A stretch of DNA of 15,888 nucleotides from a bacterium (GCA_030588935.1 JAUUWR010000014.1:1-15888), one strand, 5' to 3'; positions 1 through 8,014 are shown, counted from the first letter of the stretch. A program made the numbers and translations. Notes: generated from the letters alone by a model not told the origin.

Positions 1-22
1 GGAAAATAGCTAAACCCTAACC

Positions 23-280
23 TTACTTCTCAAACCACATCAAAATAGGCAAAATCTCTTTCTTTTTAATAATCTCCCTCACAGCTTTTTCAAACTCCTC
101 ATAATCCCTATAAAAAATTAAATTATATCCAAACTTAGAACGCTTTTCTTTTAATTGGTGAAATTCTTTTATTAATTCAGATTTAAATCTCAAAGTTCCC
201 CATGCCTGAGTGCTTTCATTATAAGATAATTTTCCTTGACTTTCAACAATTTTTCTAGGGGTAAGCATCTGATTTTTCAT
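23..280 (-). CDS. Small hypothetical protein, 85 aa
   Basis: I do not recognise this family. The protein is charged and probably soluble: an N-terminal basic stretch, a central Lys/Glu-rich helix (around residues 36-48, EFHQLKEKRSKFGYN), then FYRDYEEFEKAVREIIKKK, which looks like an amphipathic helix. No signal peptide, membrane segment or catalytic motif is visible. The ATG start is supported by a Shine-Dalgarno-like GGGGTGAG a few bases upstream on the minus strand (plus-strand 286-293). It is transcribed divergently from the radical SAM operon. Its small size and the absence of a recognised domain keep the functional call open, but the start context makes it likely a real gene. Confidence 0.6.
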   Translation of the reverse strand: MKNQMLTPRKIVESQGKLSYNESTQAWGTLRFKSELIKEFHQLKEKRSKFGYNLIFYRDYEEFEKAVREIIKKKEILPILMWFEK

Positions 281-285
281 TTTAA

Positions 286-293
286 CTCACCCC
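286..293 (-). promoter_or_regulatory. Shine-Dalgarno site of the 23-280 gene
   Basis: On the minus strand GGGGTGAG lies about 5 bases before the ATG at 280. It matches the GGTGA part of the archaeal anti-Shine-Dalgarno complement. It is one of the few canonical ribosome sites in the window; most neighbours start directly at aaaATG with little spacing. Confidence 0.55.
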
Positions 294-367
294 TAATTCT
301 TTAGGTTAATAATCTAAAACTTCACAATTATATAAAACATATGTTCACAAATATATCAAAGAACAAT

Positions 368-441
368 AAAGCTTAAAAATACTAAATTTCTGTTATTTTT
401 AGCCCGTTTGGGAGAAAGAGTTCTGATAAATTTAGAAAATG
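368..441 (+). promoter_or_regulatory. Promoter and leader module of the radical SAM operon
   Basis: AAAGCTTAAAAAT at 368-380 looks like an archaeal BRE/TATA element. Its centre (about 376) is 63 bases before the ATG at 439, so a start about 26 bases downstream gives a 5' UTR of roughly 37 bases. That UTR contains GGGAGAAAGAG, then TTCTGAT, then AGAAAATG (409-441), the same motif found before many genes at 12.9-15.9 kb. This copy has TGATAAAT where others have TGATGAAT, so it lacks the upstream ATG. Confidence 0.6.
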
Positions 442-1227
442 AATATGAAAGGTTTTGAAAAATATGCATGGAACAGAAAGGTAGATATTTATGTAACTAA
501 TGAATTGTTTGACTGCAGTCCTCTTAGACAGATAGAAAAACCAACTATTATTCTCCAAAGCTTAGGGAACAAATTTCCCTCTTGCCAAGGTAATGTAGAT
601 GCTCTTACTGATTTTTTGACAAATCAAAAAGATCCTTGGGAAACCTTGCCTGAAGCCTATAAGGTTATTCAAGTTGACAGAAGTAATTTGTTTAAAGAAG
701 ATGTGCCTGTACCTAAATGGGTTATGTCTTTATCTCATGTTAAGCCACGTTTTAAATTTGACGATAAAAAAGAGTTAAATTTCAAGATTAACTCTGCTAT
801 TCTTCCTAGATTTAGATTGATGTCTGAGTGGTGTCAGCCTTACTTATTTGGCGAGCAACCAGCAGTAGGAAGACCAATAGTAGAATATGCTCTTTTTGAA
901 CAATTTTGTGAAGAGGTTTTGGGTCCGTCTTTGTTTTACAGTCAACCCCAAAATTTTGATTCTCATGAATTAATCCAATGCCGAAATGAAGAGGAATCAA
1001 TAAGATTCATAAAACAAAAGAGATTACTCCATTTAGATTCTCCAAAAATCCTAGAAGATCTTACAGAATTCCAAATTTGGTTTGGATTAAATAATTTATA
1101 TCCTGATTTAAATGAAAGGTTGAATCGAGTTAAAGAATTTCAAGAAAAATGGTATCCAGAAGAAATCTTTAGAGGAAGGAAATCTTATGAGGATACTAGA
1201 GATTGGTTGAAAACATTGAAAAATTGA
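439..1227 (+). CDS. Hypothetical protein, 262 aa, first gene of the radical SAM operon
   Basis: No family is recognised. It is a soluble-looking protein rich in aromatic residues and prolines, with no membrane segment or signal peptide. Notable stretches are CSPLRQIEKPTIILQSLGNKF near residues 26-46 and an aromatic/acidic C-terminal third (EFQEKWYPEEIFRGRKSYEDTRDW). Its cysteines are scattered and do not form a cluster motif. The ATG at 439 follows the conserved leader and a well-placed TATA box; a second ATG two codons later (MNM) is possible. It is followed after 18 bases by another orphan and then by a DUF1284-like and a radical SAM gene, so it may be a substrate or partner of those enzymes, which is inference from position only. 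Confidence 0.7.
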   Translation: MNMKGFEKYAWNRKVDIYVTNELFDCSPLRQIEKPTIILQSLGNKFPSCQGNVDALTDFLTNQKDPWETLPEAYKVIQVDRSNLFKEDVPVPKWVMSLSHVKPRFKFDDKKELNFKINSAILPRFRLMSEWCQPYLFGEQPAVGRPIVEYALFEQFCEEVLGPSLFYSQPQNFDSHELIQCRNEEESIRFIKQKRLLHLDSPKILEDLTEFQIWFGLNNLYPDLNERLNRVKEFQEKWYPEEIFRGRKSYEDTRDWLKTLKN

Positions 1228-1245
1228 AGGACATCCCTTTATAAA

Positions 1246-1878
1246 ATGAATAAAGAAATACAAATATTTCAAATTAATGCAAGTGAAATAAAAGACAAGT
1301 TTCCAAAGCTAGTATTAGGTCAGGAAGTTGATGCATATGATATTAGCCAGATGACTTTAAATCAGGATGATACGGCAGTTGGCGATTTATACAAAACAAG
1401 AATTTCCCTACCTTCTTTTGAAAACAATCCTTCTCATGTAATGAATGTTGCTCTTCATCTTTATGAAAAACACGCTTTTTTAACTTCTAATGATTATCGT
1501 GCAGATTTATATGATGTTGGCAATGGATGGGTAAATGATGTTCATAAATGGGATGGAGGTTTTTATTGCCCCCTCACAAACTCGCAGATAAAAAATCTGC
1601 GAACTCTGAGAACCTTGGATGATCATGTATGGGATATTAAAGTAAAACTTGATAGAGTAATAAATGTAACTTTAAATGAAAGTGATCAAAAATGGTTGAG
1701 GAATACATGGGATTTGGAAAAGAACGAGGATGGAATTAGGGATTTTTTGGATAGAGCACCTACTTCATTGAATAGAGTTGTTTCCTCTGAAGGTAAGGGA
1801 TACATCAGTGTATATGTTAAAAAAGGACAATCTCCAAGAACCTTATTTGAATTTCAAAATAAAAATGGAAGGAATTAA
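1246..1878 (+). CDS. Hypothetical protein, 210 aa
   Basis: No family is recognised. The protein begins MNKEIQIFQINASEIKDKF and contains ALHLYEKHAFL and VGNGWVNDVHKWDGGFYCPL in the middle, followed by a polar C-terminal half ending in FEFQNKNGRN. It looks soluble and globular. The start is 18 bases after the previous stop, in the context ataaaATG. The 3' end overlaps the next gene by 14 bases in another frame, which suggests translational coupling. A perfect 7-bp hairpin lies inside the coding sequence at 1583-1601. Its place between another orphan and a DUF1284-like gene suggests a shared transcript. Confidence 0.7.
   Translation: MNKEIQIFQINASEIKDKFPKLVLGQEVDAYDISQMTLNQDDTAVGDLYKTRISLPSFENNPSHVMNVALHLYEKHAFLTSNDYRADLYDVGNGWVNDVHKWDGGFYCPLTNSQIKNLRTLRTLDDHVWDIKVKLDRVINVTLNESDQKWLRNTWDLEKNEDGIRDFLDRAPTSLNRVVSSEGKGYISVYVKKGQSPRTLFEFQNKNGRN
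1583..1601. repeat. Intragenic hairpin
   Basis: CGCAGAT and ATCTGCG form a perfect 7-bp inverted repeat around a five-base A loop, inside the 1246-1878 coding region. The surrounding codons read NSQIKNLRT. It could pause transcription or translation or be incidental. Confidence 0.5.
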
Positions 1879-2320
1879 ACAAACACCAATTAAAATATTG
1901 CCACACCATGTACCTCCGTTTATGGAAGCGTTTTACTTTGGATGGCCAGCGGGACGAGAAAAGAAATGGTATGACGATGATAAAATGAAAGATAATGCAG
2001 AGAGAATTATTAATTTTGTTGTTAAACATCCTGATGCTTTGATTCAAATAGTTGGAGTATATGATGATTTTTGTAAAATGTGTCCTAATAATAAGTTTGG
2101 GAATAACTATGATAAAGAAGGTAATGATACTTGTACAGCTTATGATGCTTATTTAGATGGAGATTTAGAAAGTTCTTTAGAAAAAGATCATTATGCTAAT
2201 CTTTATGGATTAAAAGATGTTTATAAGGGGAAACCTATATCTTCGAAACAATTTTTTGAATTAATGAGGGAACCTTTCCTTAAATTATACTATAAGAAAA
2301 CAAAACAAAAAGTGAATTAA
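1865..2320 (+). CDS. DUF1284-like cysteine protein
   Basis: The 151-aa protein resembles the DUF1284 family, small proteins predicted to bind metal or an iron-sulfur centre. Seen: the N-terminal IKILPHHVPPF (His14-His15, like the PHH motif of the family), a helix ERIINFVVKHPDALIQIVG, and then a Cys motif DDFCKMCPN with Cys70 and Cys73 plus Cys90 in NDTC. The function of the family is not established. The start at 1865 is preferred over an upstream alternative start at 1778 because the 1778 start would extend 87 bases further into the previous gene, whereas 1865 gives an aaaATG context and a 14-base overlap. Its neighbourhood with B12/radical SAM enzymes fits a redox or metal-linked role, which is inferred. 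Confidence 0.65.
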   Translation: MEGIKQTPIKILPHHVPPFMEAFYFGWPAGREKKWYDDDKMKDNAERIINFVVKHPDALIQIVGVYDDFCKMCPNNKFGNNYDKEGNDTCTAYDAYLDGDLESSLEKDHYANLYGLKDVYKGKPISSKQFFELMREPFLKLYYKKTKQKVN

Positions 2321-2321
2321 A

Positions 2322-2357
2322 ATGACAAATAAATTAAGCGTTCTTGTGGCGATTTAG
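2322..2357 (+). CDS. 11-codon mini-ORF before the radical SAM gene
   Basis: In the 40-base gap between the DUF1284-like gene and the radical SAM gene, an ATG in the usual aaaATG context opens MTNKLSVLVAI and closes with TAG three bases before the next ATG. The neighbouring real starts share this context, and the peptide fills the gap almost exactly. It could be a leader peptide, a coupling peptide, or a chance ORF. Nothing beyond position and start context supports expression. Confidence 0.3.
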   Translation: MTNKLSVLVAI

Positions 2358-2360
2358 AAA

Positions 2361-3800
2361 ATGACAAAGAAAATATTGTTTGTGAACGCACCTTCACAAG
2401 ATCCTAGCGACAGGTTTTTTGGGTGGCCCACTTCGTTATTATATGCTATAGCTCCTTCTGTAGACGCAGCAAGAAATGGAAATTTAGATATTGAAATAGT
2501 TCCTAAGATTTTCGATCCGATTAACTATTCAGCAGAATCAAGAGAAGCTGTAGAAAGAGATCTTGGCAGAATAATTGAAAAAGAGAAGGTTAATATTTTA
2601 TGCGCAAGTGCAACATATGATTCTGTTTATCCTACACACATATTATTTGATAGAGCAAAACAGATGAATCCCAAAATAAAAACTATTCTTGGAGGCCCTC
2701 ACTTTGATGAAGTTTATAGATTACCTAAATTTAGGGAGGAGGTATTTTCTTCAAGCTTAGTTGATGTAGCAATTGAAGGAGATGGAGAGTTTGCATTAAA
2801 ATCTACTTTAGAGGCAATGAGTAAAGATCAAGACCTTTCTAATCTTGATTGGCATTCTGTTTTAGGTATAGCAGAAGTTTATACTCCAGATGGAAAAGTC
2901 TATAGCACTAGCGGTCAACCTCTTAATCTAAATGATATTCCTTTTATTCCCATAGATCTTGCAGATGAATCAAGACATAGTATGGATTATGATGTATTTA
3001 CAGATAAGGATGGAAATATTTTAAATACTATCCAGATGATGGCAGCAAGAGGATGTCGATATTCTTGCTCTTATTGTTCTGAAAATAGAAATCTTGCTTA
3101 CCCAAATGCGAGATCTGTAGATAATATCTTAGAAGAAGTTCGATTAAGAAAAAGTCAGGGATTTAAAGCAATATTTTTTGATGACAGTACTTTTGGCACT
3201 TATCCTCGTCTTGAAGAACTTCTTAAAGGACTGGGAGAATTTGAAATTAAATTTGGTTCTTTAAATAGATTTAATCATTTAGGTAATCAAAGAACAGTTG
3301 AACAATATGCTTCTGCAGGTTATGTTTATGCTTATTGTTCCATTGAACAATTAGACGATTTAGTCCTTAATGGAATCGGCAAAGCCCAAAATGAAAAAAC
3401 AATTAGGAAATCAATGGAATTAATTCGCAATAATGAATTTAAATTGGGCACGTCTTTATTATTTGGGTTGCCAAATGAAAGCGAAAGATCAATTACGAGG
3501 ACATTAGATTTTACTGAAGAATTCGTAAAAAATGGGACAATAAAAATAGTAAGTCAATCTGCGCTCTCCTATCACCCTGGGACGGCATTAGGGGAAAAAG
3601 TTGTTAGTGAAGGATTTGTTAGAACTCCTCCAAATCAAGGGTATCCATTCGACAGGTTTGAAGAAGGACAATGGTATCACCCTCCTTATGTAACTCCTAA
3701 ATATTTAGAAAAAATCTTAAAGGCGTCAGAACAAAAATTCGGGCCCTTTCTATCAAGAAATAGACATTCTTGGTATGCCAAAAGAGGATTGGTAAAGTAA
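2361..3800 (+). CDS. B12-binding-type radical SAM protein
   Basis: The 479-aa protein has the layout of the B12-binding-domain radical SAM superfamily. The N-terminal Rossmann-like region starts KKILFVNAPSQDPS and contains KTILGGPHFDEVY (the conserved GGPH strand-turn). The radical SAM barrel follows with an intact cluster motif in ARGCRYSCSYC: Cys232, Cys236 and Cys239 fit CxxxCxxC, which binds the [4Fe-4S] cluster that cleaves S-adenosylmethionine. Further barrel features are IFFDDSTFG and LLFGLPNES. The substrate is not predictable; members methylate, rearrange or couple unreactive carbons. Whether B12 binds is uncertain because no DxHxxG motif is visible. The start is the ATG at 2361, and the stop is one base from the next gene, so it is part of a tight operon. 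Confidence 0.88.
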   Translation: MTKKILFVNAPSQDPSDRFFGWPTSLLYAIAPSVDAARNGNLDIEIVPKIFDPINYSAESREAVERDLGRIIEKEKVNILCASATYDSVYPTHILFDRAKQMNPKIKTILGGPHFDEVYRLPKFREEVFSSSLVDVAIEGDGEFALKSTLEAMSKDQDLSNLDWHSVLGIAEVYTPDGKVYSTSGQPLNLNDIPFIPIDLADESRHSMDYDVFTDKDGNILNTIQMMAARGCRYSCSYCSENRNLAYPNARSVDNILEEVRLRKSQGFKAIFFDDSTFGTYPRLEELLKGLGEFEIKFGSLNRFNHLGNQRTVEQYASAGYVYAYCSIEQLDDLVLNGIGKAQNEKTIRKSMELIRNNEFKLGTSLLFGLPNESERSITRTLDFTEEFVKNGTIKIVSQSALSYHPGTALGEKVVSEGFVRTPPNQGYPFDRFEEGQWYHPPYVTPKYLEKILKASEQKFGPFLSRNRHSWYAKRGLVK

Positions 3801-3801
3801 A

Positions 3802-4440
3802 ATGAAACAACAAAACTTATTCCTAGACTATGGAGGTCTTATCTTTGATTATGATTTTAATAAAGACACTCTTGCCAGAGCTCATAAGTTAGCATTATTT
3901 TACATAAATTCATTAAATAGGCACCAGATTAGCCCCAGAACAATTGGGGACGCCCACAACAAAGCAATTCAAGATTATCTAGCTACAAGAAGGCAGGATA
4001 ATTCTGAATGGACAATAAATAAAATAATGAGTTTGATGATTAAAAATTTAGAAATAAAAGCAGATCTTAAAGAACTTGAAAACATATACAAATTTAATGA
4101 CCATGATAGCAATCCATTTCCTAATTCAAAACAAATATTAAAACAGCTTTCACAAAATTACAAACTAGGAATAATATCAAATCTACCTCATGATTCTTTA
4201 ACCTATGAATTAAGAAACCATAACATGCTAAATCTTTTCAACCCAATTGTAATATCTTATCAGGTTGGATTTAGAAAACCACATCCAGCAATTTATCAGG
4301 AAGCTATGAAAAGAGCAAACACTACACAAGAAAACAGCATTTTTGTTTCTCATGAACAAGAAGAAGTACAGGGAGCTGAAAATGTCGGCATAAGAGGAAT
4401 TTTAGTTAAATCCTTAGAAGAAGTGATAGGAGTTTTATGA
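3802..4440 (+). CDS. HAD-superfamily protein with degenerate catalytic motifs
   Basis: The 212-aa protein fits a subfamily I haloacid dehalogenase-like fold: motif I LFLDYGGLIFD (nucleophile Asp9), a helical cap (about 20-95), motif II IISN (Ser126), motif III GFRKPHP (Lys159) and a motif IV region IFVSHEQEEVQGAENVG (about 180-195). The Asp normally two residues after the nucleophile is Gly11; active FDxGGV-type members also lack it, so this alone is not disabling. Motif IV, normally GD or DD with a downstream Asp or Asn, reads Ser183-His184 and Glu187-Glu188, so Mg2+ binding is doubtful. It may be a non-catalytic or altered phosphatase. It begins one base after the radical SAM gene and its stop overlaps the next ATG (ATGA). 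Confidence 0.75.
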   Translation: MKQQNLFLDYGGLIFDYDFNKDTLARAHKLALFYINSLNRHQISPRTIGDAHNKAIQDYLATRRQDNSEWTINKIMSLMIKNLEIKADLKELENIYKFNDHDSNPFPNSKQILKQLSQNYKLGIISNLPHDSLTYELRNHNMLNLFNPIVISYQVGFRKPHPAIYQEAMKRANTTQENSIFVSHEQEEVQGAENVGIRGILVKSLEEVIGVL

Positions 4441-5540
4441 TAATATACACAAACATAAGTCCTGTTACAAAAGCTTATACTAATATAAATCACATTTATT
4501 ATCTAAAAAAACAAAATCCAAAAAAAGTTTATCTTTGTGTTTGGGATAATTTTGTTTTTGAGCATCCTGTTTTTGAAAAAGGCTTAGATCATACAACAAA
4601 CAAAGTCCAGAAATTACAGGAAAATATAGAAATTCTTGAAAAATTAATGGATCATCTTAATCTAGATTATAAAATAATTTATTTATCAGAAGCTATGGAT
4701 AGATTTCTTAAAAATTCTGAATATTCTCAAATCTTGCATAAAATACTTTCTAGATTTAAAATACAGGATTTAGAAAAAGGCACAGAAATAGATTATATTC
4801 CTTTTAACCAAATTAGTTTTTCTAAAATAAATTACATAATAGCAGATTATCTTATTGCTATGTATCTGCCTGAATTATTTCCAGAATTATGCTCAACTGC
4901 TCCAAACCATTATTTAACATCAGAAAGATTTAAAGTTTTTCATAAGAAAATTGATGATTATTTATCAACAAGTTATTCTAAATACAAGCCACCAAAACCT
5001 GTTTTTGTTAAAAGAGTTCCTGTGATAATCCATCCTGAAAAAGAAGAAATCCCTTCAATAGAAATGTCGCAGGAAAAAATTAAAAGAATTGTTGAAGAGC
5101 ATTTTAAAGACAAAAAGATTTCAGATATTGAAATTAATGATTTATTTGAGGTTTTTAGAGAAGTTTTAGGAAAATTAGAAAAACCTAAAACTAAAAAACA
5201 AATTGCAGATTTAATCTCAAAACACTTTTATGATTATTTTTCTAAAATACAGGAGATTGTGCAAAAAGAAAATGCAAAAGAAAGAACAAAGAGTTTGTTT
5301 ATTTCTGAGAAACAGGAATTTGAAAAAAAGATTAAGCCATTAAACAGCATAAAACTTCAGATCTTATCTTATTGTAATGGGAACAATACAAGCTTGGATA
5401 TTTCTAGAAAAACAGAAATTAAGCTAAGCACGATTTCAACTTATTTTAATTATCTAAAAAAACAAGGGTTAATAACAAACAGCAGAAAGCCAAAAAGAAC
5501 TGTGGATAATATTGTTATTAATTTAAAGGATATGGTTTAA
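4437..5540 (+). CDS. Possible nucleotide-binding domain fused to a C-terminal winged helix
   Basis: The 367-aa protein has two parts. Residues 1 to about 190 look like an alpha/beta fold; segments such as KKVYLCVWDNF, KLQENIEILEKLMDHLNLDYKIIYLSEAMDRFL and IADYLIAMYLPELFPE recall the core of tyrosyl-tRNA synthetase-like class I proteins, but no HIGH or KMSKS signature is visible, so this is weak. A charged, helical linker (about 205-300) leads to a convincing winged helix: LNSIKLQILSYCNGNNTSLD, then SRKTEIKLSTISTYFNYLKKQGLI and a basic wing. The C-terminus therefore probably binds DNA or RNA. The start overlaps the previous stop by four bases. It could be a regulator of the operon or a substrate-handling partner. 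Confidence 0.7.
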   Translation: MIIYTNISPVTKAYTNINHIYYLKKQNPKKVYLCVWDNFVFEHPVFEKGLDHTTNKVQKLQENIEILEKLMDHLNLDYKIIYLSEAMDRFLKNSEYSQILHKILSRFKIQDLEKGTEIDYIPFNQISFSKINYIIADYLIAMYLPELFPELCSTAPNHYLTSERFKVFHKKIDDYLSTSYSKYKPPKPVFVKRVPVIIHPEKEEIPSIEMSQEKIKRIVEEHFKDKKISDIEINDLFEVFREVLGKLEKPKTKKQIADLISKHFYDYFSKIQEIVQKENAKERTKSLFISEKQEFEKKIKPLNSIKLQILSYCNGNNTSLDISRKTEIKLSTISTYFNYLKKQGLITNSRKPKRTVDNIVINLKDMV

Positions 5541-5541
5541 A

Positions 5542-6924
5542 ATGAATATAGTTTTTATTAATTCACCGTTGCAAGATTATGGAAAAACACAAAAGAAAGA
5601 CTATTATACAACTCCTCCGCTTGGTTTGGGCCATCTTGCAACAATAAGTAAGAATTTAGGGAATAATGTTAATTTAATTGATGCAGAAGCAAAAGGATTA
5701 TCTTTAGAGCAAACTATTTTTAAAGCATTATCTTATAATCCTGATTTAGTTGGAATAAATCTTTTAACACCTACATTTGAATTAAGCAAGCAGATTATTC
5801 AGGATTTAAAGAAAAATAAACCAAAAACAAAAATAATTGTTGGAGGACCTCATGCAACAATCAATCCTGAACAATCATTAAAACAAATTCCTGAAATTGA
5901 TATTTTAGTCAGAAAAGAAGGAGAATTAACATTAACAGAACTTTTTAATAATAATTTAAATCCTTTTTTAATTAAAGGAATTTCTTACAGAAAAAAGAAT
6001 AAAATAATCCATAATCAGGATAGAAAGTTAATTCAAAACTTAGACTCTCTGCCTTTGCTTGACAGAAGCTTTTTTGTAAACGATCCTTATCAGGAAAATG
6101 GAAATTTAAAATCAGTTATCATGGGTTCAAGAGGTTATCCTTATACTTGTAGTTTTTGTTCTGCCCCGCTTACTTCTGGCAGAAAAATAAGAACAAGAAG
6201 CATTGAAAATATTGTGGATGAGATTGAAGTATTAAAACAAGAACATAACATTGATTCTGTCCACTTCTTAGATAATGATTTTATTTATAATAAAAGTAGA
6301 ATCCTAAATCTTGGTGAGGAATTAAGAGCAAGAAACTTAAATATAAATTGGAGAGCATTAGCAAGAGTTGATATAACTGCAAGATTTGGAATAGATTTTT
6401 TAAAAAGAATTAAACAGGATGGTTGTTACCAATTAGTTTTTGGGGTTGAATCTGGAAATCAAAGAATATTAAATTTAATGAATAAAGGAACAACACCAGA
6501 GCAGGCAAGACAAGCTATTCAATACTGTAAAGAAGTTGGAATAAAAACAAAAGCATATTACATGTTTGGATTTCCAACTGAAACATTAGAAGAAATGAAT
6601 CAAACATTAAATTTAGCAAAAGAACTTAATACAGATACTGCTTGTTTTGTTTTAGTTAAAGCTTATCCAGGAACTGAAATGTATAATTCTTTATTAAAGA
6701 AATATGGGGATAAACAACTCCAAGCATATAATCATTTACAAGAACAAGTGCCTTTAGATATTCCAAATCAAAATTTTGATAAATATCATATAAGTAATGA
6801 TTTATCTTTTTGCAAGGCAACACCAGAGCAATTAAATAACATGCTAAGAAAAGCTTATAATATGTATTATCCTAATGGAGATAAGAAAGAAACTCAAAAT
6901 AAAATGGAGTTGGTTGGAGTTTAA
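5542..6924 (+). CDS. B12-binding-type radical SAM homologue with altered cluster motif
   Basis: The 460-aa protein has a B12-binding-like N-terminus (MNIVFINSPLQDYG, TTPPLGLGHLATISKNLG, KIIVGGPHATINPE, VRKEGELTLTEL) followed by a radical SAM/Elp3-like barrel (VHFLDNDFIYN, YQLVFGVESGNQRILNLMNKG, AYYMFGFPTET). These are textbook features of the superfamily. The cluster motif, however, reads GSRGYPYTCSFC: Tyr199, Cys203 and Cys206, where family members have Cys in place of Tyr199. One G-to-A change in TGT would give the TAT seen at 6136-6138. Such a protein would bind the cluster weakly or not at all, unless another ligand substitutes. The frame is otherwise intact and full length. It lies one base after the winged-helix gene. 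Confidence 0.88.
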   Translation: MNIVFINSPLQDYGKTQKKDYYTTPPLGLGHLATISKNLGNNVNLIDAEAKGLSLEQTIFKALSYNPDLVGINLLTPTFELSKQIIQDLKKNKPKTKIIVGGPHATINPEQSLKQIPEIDILVRKEGELTLTELFNNNLNPFLIKGISYRKKNKIIHNQDRKLIQNLDSLPLLDRSFFVNDPYQENGNLKSVIMGSRGYPYTCSFCSAPLTSGRKIRTRSIENIVDEIEVLKQEHNIDSVHFLDNDFIYNKSRILNLGEELRARNLNINWRALARVDITARFGIDFLKRIKQDGCYQLVFGVESGNQRILNLMNKGTTPEQARQAIQYCKEVGIKTKAYYMFGFPTETLEEMNQTLNLAKELNTDTACFVLVKAYPGTEMYNSLLKKYGDKQLQAYNHLQEQVPLDIPNQNFDKYHISNDLSFCKATPEQLNNMLRKAYNMYYPNGDKKETQNKMELVGV

Positions 6925-6926
6925 AA

Positions 6927-7295
6927 ATGAAAGATAATAAACACCCACATGCATTTATGGCAGATTTTGTATATAAATATGAAACATTAATAAGACCATT
7001 AATTGAAGAAGGAGATCTTGAAACAGCTAGTGTAGGAATTATGGATGTTGTTTTTAGATATAGTGTATGTATTCAAGATAATGGAGAAAATTTTTTAGGA
7101 GCAAATATTCATGCATCTGTAAGATATGAAGAAGCTGTCAAATTATTAAATGGATTAACTGAAAAGAAACCCCTAAAGCAAAAAGTAACTAAAAGAATAA
7201 ATTTAATGATAAGTAGAGATGTATCTGAAATGGAATTGATGCTCCAAGGAGATGAAATTTATGAAAAATATAGACAGAGGGGGGAAGTTGCTTAA
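6927..7295 (+). CDS. Hypothetical protein, 122 aa
   Basis: No family is recognised. The protein is predominantly helical and mildly acidic (FMADFVYKYETLIRPLIEEGDLETASVGIMDVVFRYS), with a polar C-terminus ending in EIYEKYRQRGEVA. There is no membrane segment or metal motif. It starts two bases after the second radical SAM gene and ends one base before the next gene, so it belongs to the same transcript. A role as an accessory to the radical SAM proteins is possible but rests only on position. Confidence 0.65.
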   Translation: MKDNKHPHAFMADFVYKYETLIRPLIEEGDLETASVGIMDVVFRYSVCIQDNGENFLGANIHASVRYEEAVKLLNGLTEKKPLKQKVTKRINLMISRDVSEMELMLQGDEIYEKYRQRGEVA

Positions 7296-7296
7296 G

Positions 7297-7656
7297 ATGA
7301 GGAATAAAAAATTATCAAAATTACAAGAAATAGAAGATCATTATGTAAGCTTGGATTATATAGGGGCTCGTCTTCGTAAAGTTTTAACAAAAGATAAAGA
7401 ATATCAAAAATTATTAAAAGAAAGAAAACAAAAATTAACTAAACAGTTTAAGATAACTTCAGCAGAAAAGAAAAAATATGTTTTATTAACAGATACGGAT
7501 TTTGAGATTTTAGGAAAATGTAAACAACTTGAAAAAGTAAAATTAAATAAAGATGATAAATTTTTAGTTGAAATTATCAAAACGCAATTAGAAGCTGATT
7601 GGAGAAAATATTTATTAAAGACTTTAAATAAACTTATGAAGAAGTATAAAAAATGA
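7297..7656 (+). CDS. Hypothetical lysine-rich protein, 119 aa
   Basis: No family is recognised. The protein is highly basic with long charged helices (KLSKLQEIEDHYVSLDYIGA near the start; KEYQKLLKERKQKLTKQFKI), likely coiled-coil or nucleic-acid associated. I prefer the ATG at 7297, one base after the previous stop, over an in-frame ATG at 7252 that would lie 44 bases inside the upstream gene. Its stop overlaps the next start by four bases (ATGA at 7653), a sign of translational coupling. Confidence 0.6.
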   Translation: MRNKKLSKLQEIEDHYVSLDYIGARLRKVLTKDKEYQKLLKERKQKLTKQFKITSAEKKKYVLLTDTDFEILGKCKQLEKVKLNKDDKFLVEIIKTQLEADWRKYLLKTLNKLMKKYKK

Positions 7657-8012
7657 AATTCAAAGGATTATTACTCAAGGAAGGATTGAATGATCTAAGT
7701 GTATTAGATTTAATTAAAACAACCAAAGAAGAAAAATGGAATATACCTAATGAAAGATTAGCTAATTTTCAACCTAAAATATGGACTGCTATTTTATTTG
7801 AAGGGGAAGGAAAGAAAGTAGAAGAAATAGTAGAAAAGCTTAGCAAGGCAATAAAAGAAAAATGGTATATTAATGTATCTTTTAATAATACTGAATATGT
7901 AATATTTAATAATAAAATATTCAAGTATGAAAAAGGAGATGATAAAACTAAACAAGAAGCTATAGGGTATGGAAGAAAGGTTGGTATTCCAGAAAAACAG
8001 CTTGATTGGTGA
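7653..8012 (+). CDS. Small conserved-looking hypothetical protein, 119 aa
   Basis: The overall pattern, KFKGLLLKEGLNDLSVLDLI near the start, PKIWTAILFEGEGKKVEEIVEKLSKA in the middle, WYINVSFNNTEYVIFNNKIFKY, then a C-terminal GYGRKVGIPEKQLDW, looks like a small alpha/beta protein type that I believe recurs as a hypothetical protein in archaea and bacteria, but I cannot name the family. It is soluble with alternating strands and helices and no catalytic motif I can defend. It overlaps the previous gene by four bases and is followed after two bases by the deoxyribosyltransferase-like gene. Confidence 0.65.
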   Translation: MKFKGLLLKEGLNDLSVLDLIKTTKEEKWNIPNERLANFQPKIWTAILFEGEGKKVEEIVEKLSKAIKEKWYINVSFNNTEYVIFNNKIFKYEKGDDKTKQEAIGYGRKVGIPEKQLDW

Positions 8013-8014
8013 AA

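Noticed and set aside
812..1000. Minus-strand 62-codon frame
   Set aside because: It lies wholly inside the 262-aa plus-strand gene, has no promoter or ribosome site, and is low in sequence complexity.
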